This document shows, one piece after another, positions 1 to 6,656 of a DNA stretch of 11,236 nucleotides. Source of the stretch: an uncultured Eubacteriales bacterium. GTDB lineage: Bacteria; Bacillota; Clostridia; Monoglobales; Monoglobaceae. Under the pieces are notes generated by a model. It saw only the letters and a list, made by a program, of their open reading frames with translations, was not told the origin of the DNA and made no database searches. Each line of letters opens with the position of its first letter. Position 1 is the stretch's first letter. The stretch lies in the NCBI GenBank assembly GCA_900552305.1, contig URZD01000057.1, forward strand, positions 1 to 11,236, given 5' to 3'. The position numbers were made by a program, and so were the translations under genes.

Positions 1-164
1 CAAAACGGTACCCCCCCCGTTTCCTCTGTTTCTGTGATTTCTCCCGCCGTTTCGGTCAATGTAGGTAATTCGGTTAATTCGGTAATTTCCGTATTTTCCG
101 CAAAACTGCCGACAGATGACATTCCTACCGTGATTCCGAGAATAATGGCTAATGTCTTTTTCAC
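1..164 (-). CDS. N-terminus of a secreted protein, truncated at the left edge
   Basis: A reading frame opens with GTG at 164-162 and stays open through 54 codons to the edge of the window. The predicted start is MKKTLAIILGITVGMSSVG, a textbook signal peptide: two lysines, a hydrophobic core, and a Ser-Phe-Ala cleavage site after residue 22. The mature part begins with a Thr/Glu-rich stretch (repeated TE and ITE units, residues 23-49) that looks like a flexible linker. A very strong ribosome binding site, GGAGGAGG at 181-174, sits 9 nt upstream of the GTG and decides this start. The gap to the stop of the upstream GH10 gene is only 21 nt, so the two are almost certainly co-transcribed. Its function cannot be read from 54 residues; context makes another extracellular carbohydrate-active enzyme or binding protein likely (inference). 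A run of eight G lies in codons 49-52. Confidence 0.85.
   Translation of the reverse strand, partial: MKKTLAIILGITVGMSSVGSFAENTEITELTELPTLTETAGEITETEETGGVPF
11..18. repeat. C8/G8 homopolymer tract inside a coding region
   Basis: Eight consecutive C on the plus strand (G8 in the coding sense) lie about codons 49-52 of the truncated secreted protein, just after its signal peptide and Thr/Glu-rich linker. Poly-G tracts of this length are known slippage sites that can switch a surface gene on and off, but they are also a common source of sequencing or assembly errors. The frame downstream is too short here to tell. Confidence 0.7.
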
Positions 165-173
165 TTCTTACTT

Positions 174-181
174 CCTCCTCC
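174..181 (-). promoter_or_regulatory. Ribosome binding site of the truncated secreted protein
   Basis: GGAGGAGG on the minus strand lies 9 nt upstream of a GTG codon, between the TAA of the GH10 gene (188-186) and that GTG. It is the main evidence for a further gene at the left edge and for GTG as its start codon. Confidence 0.8.
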
Positions 182-185
182 GATT

Positions 186-2828
186 TTATTCAATGCTGAA
201 ATTCATATCCATAGCCTTCAGCAGTTCCTTCAGCGGCACTGCCGTTCTGCCGTCGGCAACCGTCACCGCGTGTCCCATTCCGACCGCCGTGCCGCCGATC
301 TCTGCCGTTTGCGAGCCGATACAAAGTCCTGCGGTTTTTGTACCGACCGTAAGGCTTACCGTGTCCGTTACACGGTCATACCTTACCGTACCGCCGAGCT
401 GCGCCGCAAGCTCTTTAAGCGACACATACTCCGTGCCGTCCGCCGCGGTCACTCCGACCGAAAATTCAACCTCGCCATTTTTCAGCGTCCGCTTTTTCTC
501 CGCATTGCCTGACGCCCCCGTGCCGTTGCTGTTCTTGTTCACCGTGCTGCCGACCTTTTCGACAAGCTGACAGGTACCCCAGCACTCCGGCGTTTCGGAG
601 GTCTGTTTCACTGTGTCGCAAAACTTGCGTATGCTGCGTCTTGTGCCGTTGCCGTCCTCGTGGTCGACAATCTGCGCGTCAAGTCCTATTGTGTCGCCGA
701 CCGCGTTCTTCCGCGTGTGCATATGATACGCTATCTCAACGGTATAGCCCTTTTTGTCGCTTACCGCCGCGCTGTCGTACCAGTCAGTCGTCCAGTCGCC
801 GTAGCCTTTGCCATCCTTAAGTCCGTTTGCCGTAACTCTTATCTGACAGTCGCCGCTCGAATACGCGCCCGTTTGCGAATTGTTCTCGCCGATATATAGC
901 TCCACGCAGTCCTTAAACCATGTATTCGGGTTATCTGTGTTTATATCCTCATCATTTACCTCAAACAATCCGTATATGTTTTCCTCGTCCCAAAGAACGC
1001 GCAGAGTTCCCGTTGCGCCCTTGTCCGCACCGCCGACCGTCTGGCGGTCAAGCTCTATCTTCTCGGTCTTTTTCCACACATCGTCAACCTTGCCGTCGAT
1101 TACCGGAGTTCCGTACACCGCCTGTGCGCCGCGCCTTGTCCAGCCGTTGCCGTAGTTAATCTCTGTTATGTCGTCCGTTGTCCACCTTGGCAGCTTTTTG
1201 TCAAAGTCAAGCACCCTGTAAAACGCTGGATACGGCTCGAAGTTATAGTCAAAGAACGTGCCGCAGGTAGCCGTTGTCTGCGTTCTGACGTTTGTGTTGT
1301 CGGTCGCGCCCCAGAATGTCACAAAGTCTACTATGTCCGCATTCTCGCGCAGAACGTCAAATATAAGTCCCCACTTTTTTGCCGCAAGCTCTTGGTTTTC
1401 CGCTCTGGAAAGGTTTGTTTTCTGACCCGTCTGGTCGGAAATGTACATATCCGACGTAACACCCATGTCCATCTCTGTAAACACAACATGAAGTCCCAGC
1501 TCGCGTACATCATTCAAAATTCCTTCAAGCGAATTTCCCGTACCTCCCGACTGCTCCTCGGTCACACAATCGTTTATGCCCCAGTGACCCTGCTCGCCGA
1601 GAATGATGTTCTCTTTGGGAACACCCTTTTCAAGGATTCGCGGAAGTATGTTCGGTCCGAACAGCTCAAACCAGTGCCTGTTTCTTTTTTGCTTTGCAAG
1701 CAGACCGCCGTCCAGAAATACCAGCTTTGCGTCAGGGTCGGCTTCGTATGCCCAAAGGAACAGGTTTGCTATAAAGTCCTCAAACTCATCCTCGTTGCCG
1801 CCGAATATTTTGTACTCAAACATATACGGACGGTACTGACCCGCGTCTATAAGCTCGTTCACCACGTCGTAGTATTTTACCCTGCCCTTATAGTGGGAAA
1901 CCACGGTTTTTACATGACGTTCGTAGCGTTTTAAAAACAACTCCTTTGTGACCGTGCCGCCGCCCGGTTGCACCTTTACCCAATCGGGCAGATTTATATA
2001 GTACATCAGCGCGTGCAGTCTGCCCATCATGCCCTGTTCCGCGCCCCAGTCGAAAATACGGTCCGCCCAGTACCATGAGAAGTTGCCCTCGCTCTGCTGA
2101 AGTCCGTTAAAGTGGGTCTGCCCCTCCGAGCCGATGACCGCATACTGCGTTGCAAGCAGATTCGGCTCCACTTTGATGTCGTGGTATTCAAGCGCCGCTC
2201 CTATCCGAAAATAGTCCTTGTATGCCTCGCGCAGTGACGGAATCGAGCTATAGTCAAACTCCGACGGCTCAGTTCTGGGTATTCTTCTGCCGCTGAACTG
2301 CACAAAGCCTTCCTCGCGGATTTCGGTTTTCAGAAGGTACAAATCCTGCGGCGCTTTCTCGCCGTTATATACTATCTTTAAAAAACGGTTTTCTTCAAAC
2401 ACCTCGGGGTTTGTGTATATTCTCAGCTTACCCTCGTTTCGGTGCTCCGCGTTTTTGTCCCATGTAAAGTTTTTTCCGTCACTTGACAAATATATTTTAA
2501 AATCGGGCGTATACTCTCCTGTGTCGCCCTTCAGCCACAACGTGTACGAGCCTATCTCAAACGGCGCCTCGTACAGTATTTCCGTACCCTTTGCCGCGCC
2601 GACCATAGAAAGTCCGCTTGTATCGCCGTCATACTCCGCACCTTCGAGAGTGACCGCCGCGACTGCGCCCGTATGCGCTTTTATCCTGCTTAAATCCTCA
2701 AACTCGTCTTTGATTATGCCGTATTCCGCGGCGGCCTTTTTGCCGCTGCCGCCATCTGCCGCATATGCGGGAGCCGCGGAGAGGAACATACTCAGGCATA
2801 AAAATATACTCACAAGACGTAATCTCAT
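186..2828 (-). CDS. Secreted multidomain GH10 glycoside hydrolase (endo-xylanase-like) with CBM9-like and Cu-amine-oxidase-N-like domains
   Basis: This 880-residue protein starts at ATG 2828 behind GGAGGAG at 2839-2833. A signal peptide ends at Ala-Tyr-Ala (residue 23). Residues about 35-180 form a beta-rich, discoidin- or CBM-like domain of uncertain family. Residues about 199-545 are a GH10 TIM barrel: YYDVVNE gives the acid/base Glu325, FTEMDM the nucleophile Glu452, GEQGHW carries Gln413 and His415, and FWGATD carries Trp506. Residues about 568-758 are CBM9-like, with Trp637 and Trp750 where the family's sugar-sandwiching tryptophans lie. After a Gly/Asn/Ser linker, residues about 787-880 resemble the Cu-amine-oxidase N-terminal domain found on many clostridial surface proteins. 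GH10 enzymes cut beta-1,4-xylan outside the cell. This one lacks several conserved glycone-subsite residues (Asn, Lys, Trp, His and Gln replaced by Gly236, His239, Tyr276, Tyr277 and Asn279), and its two catalytic glutamates are 127 residues apart, more than usual. The family call is firm; xylan as substrate is less sure. Confidence 0.93.
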   Translation of the reverse strand: MRLRLVSIFLCLSMFLSAAPAYAADGGSGKKAAAEYGIIKDEFEDLSRIKAHTGAVAAVTLEGAEYDGDTSGLSMVGAAKGTEILYEAPFEIGSYTLWLKGDTGEYTPDFKIYLSSDGKNFTWDKNAEHRNEGKLRIYTNPEVFEENRFLKIVYNGEKAPQDLYLLKTEIREEGFVQFSGRRIPRTEPSEFDYSSIPSLREAYKDYFRIGAALEYHDIKVEPNLLATQYAVIGSEGQTHFNGLQQSEGNFSWYWADRIFDWGAEQGMMGRLHALMYYINLPDWVKVQPGGGTVTKELFLKRYERHVKTVVSHYKGRVKYYDVVNELIDAGQYRPYMFEYKIFGGNEDEFEDFIANLFLWAYEADPDAKLVFLDGGLLAKQKRNRHWFELFGPNILPRILEKGVPKENIILGEQGHWGINDCVTEEQSGGTGNSLEGILNDVRELGLHVVFTEMDMGVTSDMYISDQTGQKTNLSRAENQELAAKKWGLIFDVLRENADIVDFVTFWGATDNTNVRTQTTATCGTFFDYNFEPYPAFYRVLDFDKKLPRWTTDDITEINYGNGWTRRGAQAVYGTPVIDGKVDDVWKKTEKIELDRQTVGGADKGATGTLRVLWDEENIYGLFEVNDEDINTDNPNTWFKDCVELYIGENNSQTGAYSSGDCQIRVTANGLKDGKGYGDWTTDWYDSAAVSDKKGYTVEIAYHMHTRKNAVGDTIGLDAQIVDHEDGNGTRRSIRKFCDTVKQTSETPECWGTCQLVEKVGSTVNKNSNGTGASGNAEKKRTLKNGEVEFSVGVTAADGTEYVSLKELAAQLGGTVRYDRVTDTVSLTVGTKTAGLCIGSQTAEIGGTAVGMGHAVTVADGRTAVPLKELLKAMDMNFSIE

Positions 2829-2876
2829 AATTCTCCTCCGTTTTCTTGTTTTGCGCGGCGTTCGCCATTTGCCGCA

Positions 2877-2895
2877 CCGTACGATTTGTGTACGG
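2877..2895. repeat. Inverted repeat with 6-bp arms, abutting the 28-bp palindrome
   Basis: CCGTAC at 2877-2882 and GTACGG at 2890-2895 are perfect inverted copies around a 7-nt loop. The repeat touches the 28-bp palindrome at 2896 and is part of the structured spacer between the binding-protein and GH10 genes. A weaker GGCG-TT-CGCC element lies at 2857-2866. Confidence 0.65.
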
Positions 2896-2923
2896 GTCAG
2901 TCATTCCGCGCGGAATGACTGAC
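2896..2923. repeat. Perfect 28-bp palindrome in the spacer before the GH10 gene
   Basis: The 14-nt half GTCAGTCATTCCGC (2896-2909) is followed with no gap by its exact reverse complement (2910-2923). It lies in the spacer between the solute-binding-protein gene and the GH10 gene. As RNA it would fold into a long hairpin. The TCATTCCGCG core resembles dispersed REP-like palindromes that I recall from clostridial genomes (memory, not searched). It could be an mRNA processing or stabilising element, a mobile repeat remnant, or a protein-binding site. No T-tract follows it on the minus strand, so it is not a standard terminator. Confidence 0.85.
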
Positions 2924-2943
2924 AACCGCCACGTCCGAAATAT

Positions 2944-2976
2944 TCCGAATCCGCGCCGTTTTCGGTCGGATTCGGA
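2944..2976 (-). promoter_or_regulatory. Hairpin 13 nt after the solute-binding-protein gene
   Basis: TCCGAATCCG (2944-2953) and CGGATTCGGA (2967-2976) form a perfect 10-bp stem. Inside the loop a second CCG-TTTT-CGG stem (2956-2965) stacks on it. The element starts 13 nt after the TAA of the binding-protein gene (2992-2990). It lacks a run of T, so it is more likely a 3'-end stabiliser or partial attenuator, giving more binding-protein mRNA than GH10 mRNA, than a full terminator (inference). Confidence 0.6.
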
Positions 2977-2989
2977 TTTTCGCTCCAAA

Positions 2990-4600
2990 TTATTTATTCT
3001 TTTTTTTCAGAAATTCGTCATATCTCTGCTTTGCAATGTTGTACTGCTCGGTTTTATACTTGACAACCTTGTCATAGCCGAGCGCATTCACGTCATCTAT
3101 CATCTTATGATATGTGCTGAGTGCCTTTGCCTCGTCCTTTTCAAGCATAAACGACGCTTTTGCCTGAGATACAATCTTATTCGCCTTGTTCTCGATTGAC
3201 GCTTCGTCAGTATCCGGCTGTACCGGACACATAAGCGAAATCCAAAGGTTGTCCGTTCCGCCGTACTGATTTGCCTTGGGTCTGTCCTCTGTCTCCATTA
3301 CATCCTGCTCAACTCCGGGAGCCGGCAGGCACTTATCCCACGCATAATAGAAAAGTCCGTATGAGCCTATACCGGTTTTCTTTTTAAAATCGTCCGCCTT
3401 TGCACGGTTTGCGTAATCGTCCGTTCTCTGAATCGTGTGGTCGTCTATGCGCGTCCAGTCCTCACCCTCGTGACCGAACATAAGCAGTGTGTGACCTTCT
3501 CTGCTGAACAGGTAGCTCATGAATTTGAATGCCTCCTCCGGGTGCTTTGCCTCCTTTGGAACAACCGTGGTAGTCCAGCCGCGAAGGGTCGAATCCTTCA
3601 GCGTAATAGGATTGTCTGTCGCGTTCATCGGGTCAATAGCCTTATATCTTGCGCCGTTATACTGCTGTCCCAAAGCCTTGTTAATATCATAGAACGCGTC
3701 AAAGTTCCAGCACGCCGCAAACGAAAGTCCCTGTGACAAATCCTCTGTTACCTGATCCTGTTTCTTTATGTATGCCTCACGGTCAATAAGTCCCGCACGG
3801 TTGAGCTTTGCCATATACTTTACAAATTCCTCATATTTGGGGTCCATGTAATCGGGCAGATAATTGCCTTTTTCATCTATATAAAAGCTCTTTACTCCAA
3901 ACGAACGCGCAAGATATCCCGCTCCGTACATACCGTTCCACAGGCAGAGCGGAATCGTCTTTTTGCCGTTGATTTCGGGATATTTCTCCTTGAAGGCTAC
4001 AAGCGCGTTATAAAAGCCGTCCGGAGTTGTCATGTCGGGACTTCCCAGTTCTTCATATACATCGCTGCGCACCAAAAACGCCACGGTTGACACGTCGTCG
4101 CGCTCCTTTACCTGCCACTCGGCACGCAGATAGCTGGGCAGTCCGTACTGAACGCCGTCAAGCGGCGCGGCTCCGAATGTCTTTACCCAATCGGGCAGCC
4201 ACTTGTTCATGTCGGGGTCATACTTGTCGATAAGCTCCTGAAGCGGATACATTGCCTTTGCCTTTATCATCTGGTTAATCTGAGTATCTGTTGAGTCAAA
4301 TGTAAGAAGGTCGGGCATCTCGCCTGTTGCCAGCATAAGGTTTACCTTTTCCGCGCCAGAGCCTGTCGGCACGGTAACGTCCGGCTTTACGCCTGTCTTC
4401 TTGACAATCTCCTGCAGCACCTCCGCAGTGTTCCAAAGGTCGCCGCTTGTGTCCCACTGCTGCATATTGATAAACCACTCGATGTCGGTCACCTTGCCGA
4501 CCTCGTCCTTTTTCTTGCCGCAGCCCGCCGTGCAGCCGACAAACAGCGCTGCCGCCGTCGCTATGGCACAAGCTCTTGTAACCGTAAATCTCTTTTTCAT
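2990..4600 (-). CDS. Extracellular lipoprotein solute-binding protein of a sugar ABC importer (LplA/YtcQ-like)
   Basis: This 536-residue protein begins with a lipoprotein signal: basic start MKKRFTVTR, an Ala-rich hydrophobic stretch, then two candidate lipid-anchoring cysteines, Cys23 (Phe-Val-Gly-Cys) and Cys27 (Thr-Ala-Gly-Cys), followed by a Lys/Asp-rich tether. The mature part looks like a large family-1 binding protein: an aromatic-rich start (WFINMQQWD, about residues 40-48), a KVNLMLATGEMPDLL segment (about 85-99), and many scattered Trp and Tyr residues suited to stacking on oligosaccharides. The length matches the LplA/YtcQ group, which is larger than typical monosaccharide binders. 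Start ATG 4600 has AAGGAG at 4617-4612 with 11 nt spacing. The gene follows the second permease by 35 nt. It would capture oligosaccharides at the cell surface; the exact ligand is not readable, though the GH10 neighbour suggests products of that enzyme. Confidence 0.92.
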   Translation of the reverse strand: MKKRFTVTRACAIATAAALFVGCTAGCGKKKDEVGKVTDIEWFINMQQWDTSGDLWNTAEVLQEIVKKTGVKPDVTVPTGSGAEKVNLMLATGEMPDLLTFDSTDTQINQMIKAKAMYPLQELIDKYDPDMNKWLPDWVKTFGAAPLDGVQYGLPSYLRAEWQVKERDDVSTVAFLVRSDVYEELGSPDMTTPDGFYNALVAFKEKYPEINGKKTIPLCLWNGMYGAGYLARSFGVKSFYIDEKGNYLPDYMDPKYEEFVKYMAKLNRAGLIDREAYIKKQDQVTEDLSQGLSFAACWNFDAFYDINKALGQQYNGARYKAIDPMNATDNPITLKDSTLRGWTTTVVPKEAKHPEEAFKFMSYLFSREGHTLLMFGHEGEDWTRIDDHTIQRTDDYANRAKADDFKKKTGIGSYGLFYYAWDKCLPAPGVEQDVMETEDRPKANQYGGTDNLWISLMCPVQPDTDEASIENKANKIVSQAKASFMLEKDEAKALSTYHKMIDDVNALGYDKVVKYKTEQYNIAKQRYDEFLKKKNK

Positions 4601-4635
4601 TTTTCTTTTCTCTCCTTTTATAAAAATTTTATAGT

Positions 4636-5553
4636 TTACTCTTTTACCGAGCCAATCATTACGCCCTTTTCAAAATACTTTTGCATGAACGGGTAGATAA
4701 GAACGATAGGTCCGATTGATACAACCATTGTCGCGTAGCGTATCGATTCGGGTGTGACCGTTGGCCTTGCGCCGTCCGCGGTCTTTATCATCATGTTCTC
4801 CGCCTGTTCAAGCGACTGTGCCGCCGCGCTTTGGTTTATAACTCTCATGAGTATTGTCTGCAGCGGGAGCAGATGTTCGTTTTTTATGTAGATATATCCA
4901 TCAAACCATGAGTTCCAGTGGTTTACGCCGCAGAAAAGCAGGATTGCCGCAACGCACGGCTTTGCAAGCGGAAATATAATTCTGAAAAACGCCCCAAAGT
5001 CGTTGCAGCCGTCAATTTTTGCCGCCTCCTCCAGTGCTGACGGTATACCCTGATAAAAAGTTTTGAAAATCATTGCGTTCCACATACCATAAAGACCGGG
5101 GATTATGTATATCCAAAAAGTGTTTATCAGGTGCAGCCTTCTCATAAGAAGGTAGGACGGAATCAATCCGCCGCCGAAGTACATCGGAATCATGCACAGT
5201 ACCGTATAAAACGGTCTGAATAACAAATCCTTTTTGGAAAGTCCGTACGCAAACATCGCTGTGCAGATAACGTGAGTCAGCGCGCCGATTACCGTTCTTG
5301 CGATTGTCACACCGTAGCCGGTGTATATCATTGGGTCGGTCAGCACTTTTTTATAGTTTTCGACCGAGAACTTACGCGGAAGGAAATATATACCGCCGCG
5401 CAACGCGTCTATAGGGTCGTTAAGCGAAACCGCAAGAATGTTTATAAACGGATAGACGAATATAAAGCACAGCAGCGCAAAGCCCAATATGTTCCATATG
5501 TCAAAAATCTGTTCGCCGACCGATTTTTTAAGTTTATTCTTTCTTTTAAGCAT
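4636..5553 (-). CDS. Sugar ABC transporter permease 2 (LplC/YtcP-like)
   Basis: This 305-residue integral membrane protein belongs to the carbohydrate-uptake (CUT1) permease family. It has about six hydrophobic segments; the first spans residues about 20-42 and the last about 276-292. The cytoplasmic coupling loop that docks on the ATPase is clear: EEAAKIDGCNDFGAFFRIIF begins at about residue 175, matching the EAA...G consensus. The C-terminus FEKGVMIGSVKE is the usual ending of this subfamily (KGVMIGSVKG-like). Start ATG 5553 follows a GGGAGGG ribosome binding site. The gap from the first permease is 18 nt, and that site lies directly after the upstream stop codon, which suggests coupled translation. 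It should form a heterodimeric channel with the product of 5572-6543. Confidence 0.95.
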   Translation of the reverse strand: MLKRKNKLKKSVGEQIFDIWNILGFALLCFIFVYPFINILAVSLNDPIDALRGGIYFLPRKFSVENYKKVLTDPMIYTGYGVTIARTVIGALTHVICTAMFAYGLSKKDLLFRPFYTVLCMIPMYFGGGLIPSYLLMRRLHLINTFWIYIIPGLYGMWNAMIFKTFYQGIPSALEEAAKIDGCNDFGAFFRIIFPLAKPCVAAILLFCGVNHWNSWFDGYIYIKNEHLLPLQTILMRVINQSAAAQSLEQAENMMIKTADGARPTVTPESIRYATMVVSIGPIVLIYPFMQKYFEKGVMIGSVKE

Positions 5554-5571
5554 TTTATCAATTCCCTCCCA

Positions 5572-6543
5572 TTACCACAGGCTGTTTTCCGAAACTTTTC
5601 TCGAAACCGTATTTGAGATTATAAGCAGCGTCAGGTTTATAACCGACGTGAAAAGTCCTATTGCCGTTGAATACGAATAGCTGCCCTTTACAAGACCCAT
5701 TTCGTAGCTGTATATGCTTATCGTCTGCGAAACCTTGTAAAGCATATCGTTTCTTAAAAGGAATATATCGTCAAAGCCGGAGCCTGTGAGAATATTCGCC
5801 ATTGTCAGTATCAGATAAATTGTAACCATAGGCATGATTCCCGGCAGTGTCACGTGCCATATACGGCGGAATCGCCCCGCGCCGTCAATCGTTGCCGCCT
5901 CGTAAAGAGCCTGGTCGATGCCGCTTATTGCCGAGCAGTACACTATCGACCCCCAGCCTATGCCCTTCCAGACGTCTATTCCGATAAGTATTCCCCAAAA
6001 GTATTTCGGCTGTGCAAGAAAGCTGATCGGCTCGTCAATAATATGAAGTCCCACAAGAATATCATTGAACAGTCCGCCGTTCGCCGAGGAAAAGCGGATT
6101 ACCATTCCTATAACAACGACCAACGATACAAAGTGCGGAAGATATGAAATTGTCTGTATTGTTCTTTTATATCCGTTTGATGCAATCTCGTTTAAAAGTA
6201 TCGCAAAAATAATCGGACCGGGAAACCCGAAAAGCGTTTTCAGAACGCTTATCCCTATCGTGTTTCGGAACATCATGAAAAGCTCCGGCTCCGAGAAAAA
6301 GTCCCTGAAGTGTTTAAGTCCGACCCAAGGACTGCCGAGTATTCCGTCCGCAAAGTTATAGTCCTTAAAGGCTATAAGCACACCGTACATTGGTATGTAG
6401 CTGAATATGATAAAAAATATTATTCCGGGTATTACCATCATTTGGAGGTATTTCTGCTTTTTAAAGGTTTTCCAAAGCCACCCCTTTTCCCTTTTCGGAT
6501 TACCGACTGTTTGTTTTGCCGCTGCAACGCTCAAAACTCTCAC
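5572..6543 (-). CDS. Sugar ABC transporter permease 1 (LplB/YteP-like)
   Basis: This 323-residue membrane protein is the partner channel subunit. Residues 1-33 are a basic cytoplasmic tail, then come about six hydrophobic segments, the first at about 34-58 ending in YIPMYGVLIAF, a hallmark of the LplB group. The ATPase-coupling loop EAATIDGAGRFRRIWHVTLP starts at about residue 215. The start codon is not ATG. GTG at 6543 has a weak AAGG (6557-6554) at 10 nt, while TTG at 6534, three codons in, has a better AAGGGG (6550-6545) at 10 nt. Either is possible and changes only three residues. This is the first gene of the importer operon, behind the promoter at 6627-6656. No ATPase gene is present in the window; related systems borrow a shared MsmX-type ATPase encoded elsewhere. 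Confidence 0.94.
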   Translation of the reverse strand: MRVLSVAAAKQTVGNPKREKGWLWKTFKKQKYLQMMVIPGIIFFIIFSYIPMYGVLIAFKDYNFADGILGSPWVGLKHFRDFFSEPELFMMFRNTIGISVLKTLFGFPGPIIFAILLNEIASNGYKRTIQTISYLPHFVSLVVVIGMVIRFSSANGGLFNDILVGLHIIDEPISFLAQPKYFWGILIGIDVWKGIGWGSIVYCSAISGIDQALYEAATIDGAGRFRRIWHVTLPGIMPMVTIYLILTMANILTGSGFDDIFLLRNDMLYKVSQTISIYSYEMGLVKGSYSYSTAIGLFTSVINLTLLIISNTVSRKVSENSLW

Positions 6544-6607
6544 GCCCCTTCTGCCTTGATTTTATCGATTTTGTCAGCGCTGCCTTTTATTAAAATTCAC
6601 ATAAAAA

Positions 6608-6642
6608 GGCAATATCCTACATATCAAATATAGCATATTGCC
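6608..6642 (-). promoter_or_regulatory. 35-bp imperfect palindrome: terminator of the two-component operon and/or operator of the importer operon
   Basis: GGCAATAT at 6608-6615 and ATATTGCC at 6635-6642 are perfect 8-bp inverted repeats. Continuing inward, 14 of 17 positions in each arm pair around a centre at 6625. On the minus strand it is followed at once by TTTTTAT (6607-6601), so it may act as an intrinsic terminator downstream of the histidine-kinase gene. It also covers the -10 box (6632-6627) and expected start of the importer promoter, so a regulator bound here would block or modulate that promoter. The sequence cannot separate these roles, and both may hold. Confidence 0.6.
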
Positions 6643-6656
6643 CATTTTTGTTTCAA
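6627..6656 (-). promoter_or_regulatory. Predicted sigma-A-type promoter of the importer/GH10 operon
   Basis: The minus strand carries TTGAAA (6656-6651), an 18-nt spacer, then TATATT (6632-6627) preceded by TGC, an extended -10. Each hexamer differs from consensus by one base. Transcription would start near 6620, leaving an untranslated leader of about 77 nt before the GTG at 6543. It is the best promoter match I found in the 187-bp gap. Confidence 0.65.

Noticed and set aside
34..570. 178-codon plus-strand open frame at the left edge
   Set aside because: It is antisense to the 3' end of the GH10 gene and the start of the next secreted protein; its Ser/Val/Thr-rich composition is a frame shadow.
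1392..1934. 180-codon plus-strand open frame inside the GH10 gene
   Set aside because: It is antisense to the conserved GH10 catalytic core, has no recognisable domain, and lies wholly inside a gene with clear family motifs.
2698..2988. 96-codon minus-strand frame across the spacer before the GH10 gene
   Set aside because: It overlaps the signal peptide region of the GH10 gene in another frame and runs through the palindromes, whose symmetry produces VIPRGMTD on both strands; there is no ribosome binding site or domain.
4619..4633. TATAAAA/TTTTATA inverted repeat before the binding-protein gene
   Set aside because: It is all A/T, short, and next to the ribosome binding site; a stable hairpin is unlikely.
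6575..6582. 8-bp palindrome CAGCGCTG in the importer leader, resembling the core of a LacI-type operator
   Set aside because: Symmetry does not extend beyond 8 bp and no LacI-type regulator is encoded here, so it may be chance.
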